Shown: one piece after another, positions 1 to 20,601 of the stretch
How the letters are laid out: the number at the start of each line of letters is the position of its first letter
How positions within the stretch are numbered: the stretch's first letter is position 1
Assembly (NCBI RefSeq): GCF_016097555.1
Contig: NC_054713.1
Coordinates: 5,250,888 to 5,314,887, forward strand
Length of the DNA stretch: 64,000 nucleotides
Origin: Gigantopelta aegis
Lineage: Eukaryota; Mollusca; Gastropoda; Neomphalida; Peltospiridae
Direction of reading: 5' to 3'
Notes under the pieces: model-generated
What the model was told of the DNA's origin: nothing
The model's database searches: none
What the model saw: the letters and a program-made list of their open reading frames with translations, nothing else
Program-made: the position numbers and the translations under genes

Positions 1-303
1 TTAATAAAATATACTAAAGTAGACAATGAACGTTTTCACTTCTTAATTTTACGTGTGTTAAAATCGACAAATTCAAATAAATATTCTTTCGCTTGGAAAG
101 GGCAAAGTTAGTTTGTTTTGTTTAACGACATCATTGTTTGAGCATATTGATTTAAGAGGAAACGGGTGCATGTGCAGGGGGGAAGGGGTATTGGGGGTCG
201 AACCCTTACCTGCCCAAGCTAAAAAAAAATGAAAATATATTTTCTGGGGGAGCATGGCCCCATATAAACTTCGCTCAACCACGCTGAAATTAGTGTACAC
301 GCG

Positions 304-482
304 CCTTAGAAACCCGCTACATTTTACTTCTTTTTTTCTTTTTTTTTTAGCAAGGGATCGTTTATATGCACCATTCCACAGACATGATATCACATACCAT
401 GGCCTTTTATATACCAGTCATGGCGCACTAGCTGGAACGAGCCCGGCGATGGGGATCGATCCTAGACCGACCGCGCATTTAC
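304..482 (-). mobile_element. tRNA-headed SINE, 5' part (fragment)
   Basis: On the minus strand this reads as the common SINE of this window: a tRNA-like head (near 460-482), then the body with the conserved words for 'tatatcaaaggccgtggtatg' and 'ggatggtgcatataaa' in diverged form. The 3' tail is missing. A T-rich tract lies inside the body near 330-350. Confidence 0.7.
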
Positions 483-547
483 CCCCTCTCCCCCACCCAC
501 CTTTTTAGGTCTAAGTAATGAATAGAAATAACATATAGTCTTGATAA

Positions 548-1990
548 ATGTTGCGCAAATCGTTTGTAGTTGACCTAGATAATGTAGATAAGCGAGCATT
601 GCGAAACTATAGCGATGTGGTGGATCTTATATGTACCAAACAGAACTGGATCATCTATTCCATATGCTTAAATAATAAAAATATTCCAGGGACTGCAGTT
701 TTAAACCAATTTCAATGTTTTGTCACAAGTAAATGTAAAAGTAGTGAAACATGGTCTCTTTAGACCACGAAAATGCACCTTTAATAATTATATACAACAG
801 CACTGAACCAGAACACATTAATTAAGAGTAAATGTCTCGTCCCCCCCCCCCCCCCCAAAAAAAAAAACACACACACAAAACCCCCCACAAACAAACAAAC
901 AAACAAACAAACAAAAATGCAGGCGGCGGGCGTTGTTTTTTAAACAAAGTGAAATATACTCTAAAAGGCAAGAACTTTACCATAGGCTTTCTCCAATATT
1001 AGTCCAGTCAAATTAGCTCCAAAAAGTGGTCAACCCACAAGTAATTGCAACAGAATTGATTTGAATGTTTTTTAAATCTGAAATACCTCATCTACAACAT
1101 ATTAAAAGTATCAAGGCGTAGCTGAGGGGGAAAATGCATAAAATTGTATGTATATGACCCATAGGAGAAATATTGGTGTGTGTTTTATTAGAGGGTAGGG
1201 ATACATTTTCCACCATAACTTTCTTATTAATTGATATATTTTCTTAAATTATCTATCATCTTAAAGATAACAGACTGTGCTTTTTTGTAGAATATAATGT
1301 AGTAACATTTGTTAATCTATGACGTCACAATCTCGCCATAAGTATCTCCCCTTCGGCAAATCCACAATTTCTCATATCTTTACATTAAAATGTTTGCCCT
1401 AAAACTATTATTTGGAAAAAGTACGAACTAAAAGTGATTTAAATTTTAATAATATGCATGAATAAATTATTTTAGATCTATTGATGGTATGTTGTTTGTT
1501 ATTCAGGTGATTTATATATTGTTTTGTGAACTTTTAAATTTGAACATTGTAAACATACACTTTTTAAAATCATTGTCAATTGTTTTCTGTGTGCATCTGT
1601 TATTGCATTGTCCCTCTTTGTGCATTTGTGTAATCTGTAATATAATATGCAAGGCCGTTTTAACAGTTTTTGACCTTTCTGATAGCTTCTTATCTTTTGA
1701 TTTGTACTAATAACCGCTTTTTCGTATACTTGACCGAAGTTGCACTTCGCAAGAATCTTTTTGCGCTCAGGACTAGTCTACTACATTACACACATCATGC
1801 TAAACACTGCATACACATATTAATTCCATAAATACAACGACACTGGAAGCCGCCATCTATTACACTCAATATAGAGGTGACTATATACCCGAAGGCCGTG
1901 CACATAGACTCGGCTAATGTGGGCTGGCTATCTACACGGCGATCGTATTTAATCCCAATGTAAGGCCATCACACCCCATCGAAACTTTCC
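548..1990. other. Intergenic, no gene seen
   Basis: AT-rich sequence with no convincing coding exon. It holds a poly-C run at 841-856 followed by A-rich and CAAA-type simple repeat to about 915. The short open frames here show no family resemblance. Confidence 0.6.
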
Positions 1991-2011
1991 CTCTTTGTTT
2001 GGGATCACTGT

Positions 2012-2012
<1 letters not shown>

Positions 2013-2106
<94 letters not shown>
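2013..2106. repeat. (TA)n microsatellite
   Basis: About 46 uninterrupted TA dinucleotides. The open frames read as Tyr-Ile repeats on both strands are artefacts of the repeat. Confidence 0.97.
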
Positions 2107-2107
<1 letters not shown>

Positions 2108-2532
2108 ACACACCAAAACACATTCCATAGTTTGCACGTGCATCGCGCAGTTGTCCCGTACACGTGCGTGGGGTGTCATTCTCAATTTTGACAATTTCCA
2201 GAAAGGTCGATTAATCACTGTGGAACATTATTTCTGTCAATCGTTTTCATTCTGTTGATCATACAGTTGTTATTGTTTTGTTTTTAGTCATTTTTATTGT
2301 TTGAATTTGCGATTTACTGATTAAAAAACCCGTCAACTTTCAAATTTCACTTCTGACCCCAATCGTCCTTCAAGATCTTTGGTCATAAAACCTACTGTAA
2401 TACTGAACTACCGGTTGTAATGTTTGCCCAATTAATTCACTATTATCATATAACCATTCCCCACAGCTAATATACCTTACAATTTTGACAATTGTAAATT
2501 CTTATCAGAGTTCCCCTTCTTTTTTTTAAGAG

Positions 2533-2603
<71 letters not shown>
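2533..2603. repeat. (TA)n(TG)n compound microsatellite
   Basis: A TA run followed directly by about 25 TG units. Confidence 0.95.
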
Positions 2604-2604
<1 letters not shown>

Positions 2605-2641
2605 TGAATTTGTCAAATCACTGTAATTTCGGTCTATTCAT

Positions 2642-2885
2642 TGCTACTTTTAGTGTATTTAACATGTCACTGTACTGCATTGTTAAAAGTTTATTCACGG
2701 TTACTTTCAGTGTATTTAATACGTCACTGTCACTGTATTTTTTAGTTTGTTCATGGCTACTTCCAGTGTATTTGATACGTCACTGTATTATTAGGTTTAT
2801 TCGCGGCTACTTTCAGTCTGTTTGTTATGTCATTGTCACTTTATTTTTTAATTTATTCATGGTTACTTTTAGCCCATTTCATGTA
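2642..2885. repeat. Diverged tandem repeat, about 50-58 bp x 5
   Basis: Five diverged copies begin near 2642, 2699, 2755, 2803 and 2861. Each opens with a 'ggctactttcagtgtattt'-like phrase followed by a TCACTGT-type word and a T-rich end. Spacing varies from 48 to 58 bp, so it is an old array. Confidence 0.75.
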
Positions 2886-2929
2886 CCGTTCACCGTAGTC
2901 GACTTTACTGTCTGTTGAAATCGGAGAAT

Positions 2930-4750
2930 TGGAACCACTCGTACAGCGTCATTCTCCGCAAATGACGGAACATTCCATATCCGTGCATCGTTTTGTGTCG
3001 CATGTTAACTTAAAACACCTACAGCAAATTATCTCAAGCAGCTTTCCAGGCAATGGTGGCATAGTTGTTTTTGGTGAATACTGTGTGTTTCTCCATGTCT
3101 GTGGATCTAACTCAGCATCATGATCATCTACGCTAATCCAGTATCGATATTGCAAAAACACCCGCTTGCTGTGACAGGCTACAGCATTTGATTTGGAGGC
3201 ACGGTTTGAACTTGTACATAGATAATTTCTGAAATTGTTTTCTGCGTGAGCTGTGTAAATCATACTTAACTGCAATGTCTTTGCTTAAATCTTCTTTCAG
3301 AAAGTATGCAACTAAAGTCTTGTAATTATAGTGGACAAACATGTTTTTGAGGACTTCTCCCTTTTCGGTACAAACAAGCTTTGATGTTTTATCACAAACT
3401 GTAAACTATTACAAGAAGTGAGCGACATATTTTTTGCCCAAGCACCATCTTCATTTTCTAGATATCCCACTCTTTGGTTTATATTGTTAGTCTAAAAGTA
3501 TAGCTTAATTTAATAGCAGCATAGCAGTACAAGACGATAAGAAGGTTTGTGTCTTCACTAATAAGTGACCAGCTGCATGCATTGTTGAACATTGGTTATC
3601 ATGGGAGGAAAATCCAGCCCAAAAGCGATCATGTCTCCGTAGAACATGATGACCTATCTTGAACATGAAGCATACTCCTAGGTTGTCTTTTTCCAGATCT
3701 TGCATCTTGTGAGTAAGACAGAACTGACAGCCGCCTTCTTCAAAATAGTTCCTTTTCCTCATCTACCCTCACGTCTTCTACTTGGGCATATATTTCGATA
3801 TCTACGTTTGAAATGTCAACTGTGGAATCAGCTATGGTTTCATCTTCAATACTTTGAGGACTGCACTCGTCACCCAATTCAGTATAGGGCAATGTAATTT
3901 TAAACGTTCGAGAGACAAGCAAATCTTGTATGCCAATATCTAGAACAAATTGTATTTTTACTGTCTTTCCTCTTGGACTGGCAGTAATAAATGCATACAC
4001 TTTTTGTATAATCTGCTGGAGACTCAAACCACTCATTATATGGCCAATGCAGCCAATAAAACTCATTTCTGTATGTAACCCTCCCAATCACAAGACAATA
4101 GAGCAGAGGGGACTTGTTGAAGGTTCATTATTGATGCTAGTGTTCGCTTCCCACTACAATGGCTGATCAAAGGTTAATACTGATGTTGATCCCTATCGCC
4201 AGGAATGATCAGATACAAAGACCATCTTTGAGTAAATACATGAAGGATCGCCAGCATTCATGTCGATCGTCGGTACAAAAGTCACAGATGATTTCCCTGA
4301 GTATAAACCATTCTGGTACATCTGCGTACGTCCAGACATTCTTGGCATGTGTAACCCGAGTGGCCAATTCATCGAAGACAAGATATGATCTACTGGTGTA
4401 CGATGCTTCAGTTTATCAAATGTCATAGTTGACATGCTATTTGACGTTGGCTTACAAGTACGAAGGTATTTCAGTTTTCTCCAAGTGTTATTAATTCGTT
4501 TACAGACACAAGTCTTCGTCATCCGGATCTAACACCTGTTATTATTCCAATTCTGTCGAAGGTGTTCTTTCCATCAAGTGTACATGAATTCTGGTCTGCA
4601 ACACACTGTACAAAGCTGCCAGACACAAAACCAAGTATACCAGTTCCTTGGGAGGCAGAAGCGCTAGTTTCAAGGCTATTGAGTATATCGATAAAACATT
4701 TGGACCCAAATTAATGGTGAAGTTGAATGACAAATCAAATCAGTAAAGGA
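2930..4750 (-). pseudogene. Degraded repeat-encoded protein, class unresolved
   Basis: Minus-strand coding remnants resemble, by memory, a repetitive protein family widespread in invertebrate genomes. A segment near 4000-4090 contains GGLHTEMSFIGCIGHIMSG, matching that family's GGFH..MSF.G.IG..M.GSGL core. A block at 4250-4450 has FDKLKHRTPV and a WPLG word. A block at 2950-3160 carries the family's C-terminal Cys-rich end (LLEIICCRC...C...RC...CS..CG). The blocks lie in the expected order on one strand, but no frame runs through them, so this is a broken copy. The class of mobile element is not known to me. ORFs on the plus strand here are shadows. Confidence 0.5.
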
Positions 4751-6040
4751 GCTAAATGTAAAAGAGGACGAGATACCTATAGTATTGCTCGACCAACAGA
4801 CAATACTTTCAGTTGAGAATCCTTTTCACGGAATATATGCTTTTGAAAAGCACACGTAAATTTTGTGTAGATATTTACTATAATAAATAATAAATATCCG
4901 GTACTATATCCATTGTGTAAGCAAGCAAAATAAAATTTCAAGAATGTGAAGGCAAGGTTTAATATTATAATAAAATTAGATTAAATGTTGAAAAGTGTAA
5001 GTTGTGGAATCAAATAAAAATGAAAATGGAACAAGCCGAGGTAAGTAGAATTATACACAGAATAAAAATATTTCCAGAAATTAAAATGAAAAAGAAACGA
5101 GTCAAAAAAATAAGTCAATGACCCAAAATTAACACTAACAAAACGTGCGTCAAAGCCACAAAACAAATTTGTCTGACAAAATATACACAAATATAAATAA
5201 TCTATTTTTACACATTTGCAATATTATATTATTGATAGCTAGTATATATATTTAAAAATATATATATATATATTTATGGCAAATTTTATTGAGCAATTTA
5301 TCTATTTCACATATCCATGGAGAAAAAACAATCGTAATGTTGTCTCTAGCGAATACATTGTTAGCAAATACACTCTATTTGCAATGGATCCATATGGGCT
5401 TCCATAGTTTTAAAAAATGTGAACGAGCAACTTTATAATATTTCTTTAAACAGCAGAACAAAATTGCGTTATTTGTAATATTTTTTATTAAATATTTGCT
5501 ATCAGTACACAATTGTTGATGTCCGAGTTGAATAATTGGATCGATTATTCAGAATTATAATAAATCGAACGTTTTAGAATGTAAACAAAACGCAGTGACG
5601 ACGCAAACGAATTTGAAAGCATGCGCCATGAAACTTTATTTTTTGATGTACAATAAGCACATTTAGACGTAATTTATCACAATGAAGTTTTAAATTCTCA
5701 ACAAAAGCTTTCAGAAGATGTAACATAGTAAAATAATCTTTTATAGTACTGAAAGTGTCAACAATTTAATGTGAAGGACAAAACGTTATTATCTCCCTTG
5801 ATGTATACGAAGCCCCACGACGTCATATTTTAAATATACTTTCGGGACAAAGTTTGGTCGCAAAATTAAGCATGTTCCCCAACCGATATTTTCCGATACT
5901 TTTTATATGTTGTTTCTAAACACTTTCTGAGTAATTTCTCGTAAAAATTGTTACTGTTGCAATTAGTTGCGGGTCAAACCTTAATTTGACTGGACTATAT
6001 GTCATGTTAAATAGTTTTCTGGTGTGATATTTGAGGGGGA
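4751..6040. other. AT-rich intergenic DNA, nothing recognised
   Basis: No coding exon, SINE or clear inverted repeat was seen. A short TA-rich patch lies at 5240-5275. Confidence 0.55.
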
Positions 6041-6043
6041 AAA

Positions 6044-6297
6044 TACACACACACCGCGTACACACACACACACATACCGTACACACAGACAGACACACAC
6101 ACCGTATACACACACACACACACACACACACCGTACACACACACACACACACCGTACATACACACATCGTACATGTGTACACACACAAAGTACATATACA
6201 CACATACACATCGTACGTATACACACCGTACACACACACGCACACACACACACACGCACACACACACACACAAATACACTGTACACACACACATAAA
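6044..6297. repeat. CA-rich minisatellite with CCGTA / TCGTA interruptions
   Basis: CA tracts are broken at irregular intervals by ACCGTA or ATCGTA words. Open frames in several phases (His-Thr one way, Cys-Val the other) are repeat artefacts. Confidence 0.95.
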
Positions 6298-6540
6298 CAT
6301 CCCTTATTTATTTAAAAAATATATTATTAGTTTTTTAACGTGGCCTAAAATAGAGCTGTCGTGTGTCTATAGGCCTACATTGTATCCAAGCAGAAATTTC
6401 TGTTAAAAGTTCATAGCACATCGTAAATTTACGGAGCAAAGGCGACCACTTTGAGGCTGTCGGTTGTTATGCAGTACGTATGTGCACTGTAAACTAGAGA
6501 TTGAAACCAGTGTAAGGTAGTCCTACCCCATAAATGGATT

Positions 6541-6605
6541 TTATTATTATTATCATCATTACCATCATCAACATGATCATTATTATTATTATTATTATTA
6601 TTAGC
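6541..6605. repeat. ATT/ATC trinucleotide repeat
   Basis: Imperfect ATT and ATC trinucleotides. Confidence 0.9.
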
Positions 6606-6871
6606 AAAAATGAGGGTTGCTAATAAAAACATTCATCAAGTCCAGTATGTGACACCCCATCCCATTTCCATTTCCTTGCATGTAGTTTAAATGTGAGGTG
6701 CGACACATTTAACCTAACCTAACAGCTTTAACCGAGTCGTTTTTCCCCATGTTTCGATTCGCCCTAATTTTTATAATTGTATATTGTAATTATAATAAGG
6801 GAATGGGACAATTAAAGTAAATTTATGATTATTGTATTTACAAATGTATTATGACGCTATTTTTAACGAGC

Positions 6872-6875
6872 TCTC

Positions 6876-6922
<47 letters not shown>

Positions 6923-6925
6923 ATA
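6872..6925. repeat. (AAT)n microsatellite
   Basis: About 17 AAT or ATA units. Confidence 0.93.
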
Positions 6926-7670
6926 ATATAATGATTATAATGATTATGTATATAATGTATGGTTATATAGTTTATAACTGATCATTCAAGAATAACAACA
7001 TATCAATGAAGTAGATAGTGCCACTAAAATTTAGTTTCTTTTATATATAAGTAGTTTACCACAAAACGAAAATAATTAACCATTCCTATGGCTAAGAAAT
7101 AACATTTTACATTTATTGGTCTAAATGTTGTAATCGAGTGGACGAATTGTCCGACCTGTGGGTGGACGAACTGTACGTGGATGAATTGTACGGTGGAAAG
7201 TGTCGTAGCATAAATTTTGTCAGGCATATTGAAGCGTCACACGATAAAGGAACCAGTCAGTTCGTCCCCAAGTCTACTCGTCTCAAATTTGTTCGTCCCT
7301 CCATATAAAATTTATGTGTCAGATCGCCCCAGAAAATAATCATGTTCGCCATCGTGCTGTGTCACTTCACACATATAACTAAAACACGTATAACCATTTT
7401 TTATACGAATTTTCAAAAGGTAATTAAATCTAAAACAATAATAAAAAGGCAGTGAATTTATGTATATATATTATCACTTGTGTAAGCTTTTTTTTAGAAA
7501 AAAAAACCCCCAAATATTTAACGGCTACATCTGTCTCGTTTTTTATTAACTCATTGCAAACAAACACGTGCATAAACTATTAACTAAATGTCAGAAACTA
7601 TTATTACTGGCCAAACTGGGTGTAAACGGACTTGGGGCGAACTGGCTTGGGGTCAAACGTCTGATATCCA
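6926..7670. other. 5' flank of RPL22, little recognisable
   Basis: AT-rich. At 7130-7200 there is a short run of related 'gtggacgaa(c/t)tgt' words, a small degenerate repeat. No other exon was seen. Confidence 0.5.
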
Positions 7671-7674
7671 AAAC

Positions 7675-7707
7675 CACGTGTCTTCCTTTCTAACATTTTC
7701 CGCCATC
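7675..7707 (+). promoter_or_regulatory. E-box plus 5' TOP-like start of RPL22
   Basis: A CACGTG E-box at 7675-7680 is followed at once by a pyrimidine run (7681-7691) and then the ATG at 7708. Ribosomal protein mRNAs characteristically start at a C inside such a pyrimidine tract (5' TOP), which places the transcription start near 7682. The start is inferred; no TATA box is evident. Confidence 0.6.
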
Positions 7708-15999
<8,292 letters not shown>

Positions 16000-16049
16000 A
16001 ATGTCTGCTCGATGAACATTTTTAAATGTGTAATTCGCGACGTCTCTTT

Positions 16050-16055
16050 AATAAA
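16050..16055 (+). terminator. RPL22 poly(A) signal
   Basis: AATAAA 51 bases after the stop codon. An earlier AATAAA overlaps the stop itself (15995-16000) and is probably too early. Confidence 0.7.
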
Positions 16056-16088
16056 TGGTTTATCGGAATATGGGAGTTGTTTTGGTTG

Positions 16089-16184
16089 GTATCTTGTTGG
16101 TGCTCCGTCATAGTATCTTGTTGGTGCTCCGTCATAGTATCTTGTTGGTGCTCCGTCATAGTATCTTGTTGGTGCTCCGTCATA
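16089..16184. repeat. 24-bp minisatellite, 4 copies
   Basis: Four identical units of 'gtatcttgttggtgctccgt' plus CATA, in the 3' flank of RPL22 just after the poly(A) signal. The repeated peptide on the minus strand is an artefact. Confidence 0.95.
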
Positions 16185-16191
16185 GTGGTGG

Positions 16192-16485
16192 GGGCGGGGC
16201 GTAGCCCAGTGGTAAAGCGCTTGCTTGATGTGCAGTCTGTCTGGGGTCGATCCCTGTTGGTTGGCCCATTGGGCTATTTCTCGTTCCAGCCAGTACACTA
16301 TGACTGGTATATCAAATGCTGTGGTATGTGCTATCCTGTGTGGGATGGTACATATAAAGATGCTGCTAATGGAAGTATACGGCAGGTTTCCTCACTCAAA
16401 TTACCAAATGTTTGACACCCACTAGTGGATCATGATTAATAATCAATGTGCTCTAGTGGCGTCATTAAACAAACTTTAACTGCCA
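16192..16485 (+). mobile_element. Full tRNA-headed SINE
   Basis: The head has an A-box-like word (tagcccagtgg) and a B-box-like word (ggtcgatccc). The body follows from 'gggctatttctcgttccag'. It ends in the second tail type ('accaaatgtttgacaccca' ... 'gtcattaaacaaac'). Confidence 0.9.
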
Positions 16486-16840
16486 TAGTGATGTGATATA
16501 GTTCAGTTGGTTGAGCACTTGCTACAGGTTCTTTGGTCGTATAATCAATGTGCTCTAGTGGTGTCATTAAAGAAACTGCCATAGTGATGTGATATAGTTC
16601 AGTTGGTTGAGCACTTGCTACAGGTTCTTTGGTCGTATAATCAATGTGCTCTAGTGGTGTCATTAAAGAAACTGCCATAGTGATGTGATATAGTTCAGTT
16701 GGTTGAGCACTTGCTACAGGTTCTTTGGTCGTATAATCAATGTGCTCTAGTGACGTCATTAAACAAACTGCCATAGTGATGTGATATAGTTCAGTTGGTT
16801 GAGCACTTGCTACAGGTTCTTTGGTCGTATAATCAACACT
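16450..16840. repeat. 96-bp tandem array, about 4 copies, built from SINE parts
   Basis: Units start near 16481, 16577, 16673 and 16769, spaced exactly 96 bp. Each joins a SINE tail (caatgtgctctagtggtgtc) to a tRNA-like head (gatatagttcagttggttga). The open frame across it on the minus strand is a repeat artefact. Confidence 0.93.
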
Positions 16841-17577
16841 GGTGGACCCATTCTCCATTTTCTCCCCATCCCAACCAGTGCCTCAACATATTTTGAAGGC
16901 CATGGTATGTGCTGTCCTGTATGAAAAAAGACAAAATAACAAAAATGGCAGCTAATTAGATTTTAAGATTCCACATATTCATTAGAATATATTTGATAAA
17001 TTATAATTTGAATAGGTTGACAAAATCATTATACAGTCTCGGTTACTTCCCACAAGGTACGTTTCCAGGAGTATGTGCAGAGGGGAGCTTGGGAGGGGGA
17101 GGTCGACCCCACTAAGTATTTTTTTTATTATTAATTTTTTTTTAATTATGTATTTTCCACAGAAACATTACCTGACCTCTCAAAACAAAAAAGTAGTTTG
17201 CCACTTTATATACCCTCCCCCACAAATTTCTGCTCGTTTGATTAACCTGGAAAAATTACCTTAATTGTATTCACTATGATGGTTCATTTTTGAATTTTTC
17301 AAAGACATTTCAAACACTGTCCTGCCATTGTCCAATAAAAAGTGTATTTTATACATAATGTAAATTAAGTCACTGAATTGAAATGGTACCACACAAATTT
17401 AAGTTTCAGACCTTACTTTCAACCTGCGAAATAGTCTTAGATCCAGCCAGTGCACCACTACTGGTATGTTAAAGGCCGTGATATGTACTATCCTGTCTGG
17501 GACGGTGCATATAAAAGATCCCTTGCTGCTAATCAAAGAGTAGCCCATTAAGTGGCGACAGTGGGTTTCCTCTCTCA

Positions 17578-18112
17578 CAGGCTTGCAAGCGGGCCCTTAT
17601 TTTCCTAATTTTCCTTATTTTTTGACAGCAGCCCTAATATTCCTTATTAAAGCTTCAAAATCCTAAAAAGCCCTAATTTTTTGGTGAAAATCCTAAATTT
17701 TGAAATTTTTTAATAAATGCAACATAAAATAAGTGTTGGAATTAATTAAATCTAGCCTTAGTATACTTCCAGATAATGAAAATGTTGAATTAATGTATTT
17801 CTCGGAAGACATCTTGGTGGTTATCAGCAGCATATTCAGCATGGATTTGCACCATATCAGATTACTTTAATCTGGTTGTATTGATATGCTGAATATCGCT
17901 GTTGATGACCATTGGCATGATCTTCTGAGTTGGTAATTAGCTTTTGTATTTATGTTCTCCCTGGAGGTGAGTACAGAATGTTTTTCTTTATATTGATTAT
18001 TGAATTTCAGTCCTTATTTTTGTCAAAAAATTCCTAAAAATAGCTCTTATTTTTTAAGAAGTTTGCCCTAAAAAAAGCCCTTATTTTTCACAAAATCTTG
18101 CTTGAAAGCCTG
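17578..18112. mobile_element. 535-bp MITE inserted in SINE A
   Basis: The ends are CAGGCTTGCAAG and its inverse with one mismatch. The host word CTCTCA is duplicated at 17572-17577 and 18113-18118. The body holds repeated 'ccttatttt' and 'tcctaa' words in both orientations. The tip resembles hAT ends, but the duplication seen is 6 bp. Confidence 0.85.
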
Positions 18113-18178
18113 CTCTCAATATCTGGCCTGTAACCATATGTCCCACACCATATAACCGTAATTAAAATGTGTTAAGTG

Positions 18179-18354
18179 AAGGAAGGTAATGTTTTAAACA
18201 CGCACTTGATGCGTTATTTACGGTTATACAGCATCGGACATATGGTTAAGAGAAAACCCACTGCAAGGGATCTTTTATATGCACCATCCCACAGACAGGG
18301 TAGTACATACCACGGCCTTTGATATACCAGTCGTGGTGCACGGACTGTAACGAG
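18179..18354 (-). mobile_element. SINE B, inserted in the tail of SINE A
   Basis: A truncated SINE in reverse orientation, flanked by a 12-bp target duplication (ATGTGTTAAGTG at 18167-18178 and ATGTGTTGAGTG at 18355-18366). Duplications of this length are typical of LINE-driven retroposition. Confidence 0.88.
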
Positions 18355-18562
18355 ATGTGTTGAGTGTCAAATAAAACATTTCCTTCCTTCCTATAGTCTA
18401 CAGCTCGTCTCCCATTTCCAGTTCAACAAAGGTTTGAGAATGTCGTTAGTCTTCACAGAAGCTTAGTGCTCTATATATTATTGTAATACAGATGACAATT
18501 TTGACTAAGCCAAGACTTGCATTTCGTGGTTTTAGAAATACGATGTACAGAAAGTAATAATC

Positions 18563-18929
18563 TTAAAGGGACATTCCTGAGTTGCTTCATTGTAAAATGT
18601 TTCTACGATTAAACTTGCATATTAAATATATTTTCTTGTTTAGAATATCGGTGTCTGTATATTCAATGTGTTTCTGGTCGTCGTAATATTTATAAGAATC
18701 CCAAACTGGATTTTGTCTTCAAATAAATTTGTTAGTATGAAAAAAACATTTTAGGAACTAAAATAAAATTTAACCTAGTACATATATTAAAACGATTAGA
18801 AACATGTTTAATATACAGCAATACTTTATGCAGAAAAATGTATTTGATATGTAATTATAATCGTTAAAAATTCTCTGTTCGTCAATAACATCTTAAAAAT
18901 TTGCAGCAAACTCAGGAATGCCCTTTTAA
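18563..18929. mobile_element. TTAA-flanked MITE, 'agggacattcctgag' family
   Basis: Flanked by TTAA on both sides, with inverted ends AGGGACATTCCTGAGTT and AACTCAGGAATGCCCTT-type. A second, better preserved copy lies at 56420-56784. TTAA target use is the piggyBac habit; no transposase is present. Confidence 0.85.
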
Positions 18930-19480
18930 GTAATGCTCAAATGGTACAACAAACTGTAGCGTCTGTCAGCATTGTCAAACAAAAAACAAGGGATACACAA
19001 TTTAATAAACTATACTTTATTTATAACATTGCATCAAAAATACATTATTTGACACTTGTTTGAAAAGATACACCAAGCTTAAAAAATAATGGATTGTATA
19101 AATCGCAAAATAGATTTTTTTTTTTTTTTACGCTGTAAACGTTTCCGATACAGATATACAATATATTGCAACAGTAAAATGAATAATGACTAAAAACCTA
19201 CCATATTGAAAACATTAAACAACAATTGTATGTAAATAAATGCCTAGTCTACTATAACACATTTATGTGCTGTGATGCCTACACAGCGTTCCATTGAACT
19301 ATGACTGATCCAACTTGCAAAACTTTAAGGTTACTGGCCTACATTAATAAAATTAAAAAAAGGTTGATGTCACCAGCATCGAAAAAGTAATACAATAGGG
19401 CCTACCTATATCTCGCCTTTTAACTTCGTAAAAATGAGACAGAAATGGACAGTGGACCAACATGTGGTCTTATGAAAAAA
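18930..19480. other. Intergenic, nothing recognised
   Basis: AT-rich DNA with a T run at 19116-19130. Confidence 0.5.
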
Positions 19481-19768
19481 AGTAGTTTGTTTTATTTAAC
19501 GACGCCAAGCACATTGATTTTTTATCTTATCATCGGTTATTGGACGTCAAACATATGGTCATTCTGACATTTTTTTTTTTAGGAAACCTGCTGTCGCCAC
19601 ATAGGCTACTCTTTTTATGACAGGCAGCAAGGGATCTTTTATTTGTGCTTCCCACAGGCAGGATAGCACAAACCATGGCCTTTGTTGAACCAGTTCCGGA
19701 TCACTGGTCGGTGCAAGTGGTTTACACCTACCCATTGAGCCTTGCAGAGCACTCACTCGGGGGTTTCA
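19481..19768 (-). mobile_element. SINE, second tail type
   Basis: On the minus strand it ends in the 'gtcgttaaataaaacaaact' tail. The body includes the inverse of 'ggctactctttttatgacag' and a head piece with 'taggtgtaaaccacttgcac', the head variant shared with 33514-33893. Confidence 0.85.
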
Positions 19769-19769
19769 C

Positions 19770-20552
19770 TAGTAATAATGCAGAACTTGTTAAAAAAGAA
19801 GTGCTGTGTTGTTCTCAGTTTTGTGCCACTGTTTTCTGGTAAACATTGTTTTTCACTGTTATGCTGCACACACACGGATTTGTTTTTGTTCTCAAAATAA
19901 GACTTGAATTTGATCTGAAACGCTTAGAAATAACCTTTATTTTTATGGTAGAAAGATTTTATATGGTTTTAAATATTTTTAAATAGTTGCTGCATCCCTG
20001 CATATTGAACATATATTTCAGCATTTTAGGTCTGATCTTCCCTCTGAATAAAATATTTCTGTGGCTTTCTTTGAAACAGTATGCACAGAGTCATAAGTGT
20101 ACAAGCCGGGGGGAGGGGGGAAATTGCCCCCCCCCCCCCCCAGTGCTGCAGCAAAAATAATACAGATATTCGGGCAAAATGTGAACTTCAGATCTTTTTA
20201 CCATATATTTCCATCATTCTACCATCAAAATCAGTGTAAAAATGTGTAATGATTTGTTTGCAACCCTATAAAACTGTTTGGTTATCATGCTAATATCAAC
20301 TAGCATTTTGAGAGTGCTGCTAAAGCAATAAAATGTCCCCTACTTGACCCAACAATTTTTCTTATCTTGTAAATTCAAGGGTAAATCACCATGAAAGTCA
20401 AACTTGATTTGTAACAGTATATGATAAAGCTATATACAAACTTTCAGTCAATATCGCAAAGCCTTCTGCAAAACACATCCGGAAAACGTGGGACAAACAG
20501 ACGGACGGACGGAGATAAAACCTATATAATTCGGGCAAAAGTCAACCTGTCC

Positions 20553-20601
<49 letters not shown>

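Larger units (their letters stand above)
17427..18394 (+). mobile_element. SINE A, split by two later insertions
   Basis: SINE body at 17427-17577, resuming at 18113-18178 and finishing at 18367-18394 with the 'caaataaaacatttccttcc' tail. The gaps are a 535-bp MITE and a second SINE on the opposite strand, both with target duplications. Confidence 0.88.

Noticed and set aside
2949-3275. Small independent Cys-rich gene
   Set aside because: It fits as the end of the degraded repeat-encoded protein at 2930-4750.
16436-16858. 140-residue repeated protein
   Set aside because: It is the 96-bp SINE-derived array read on the minus strand.
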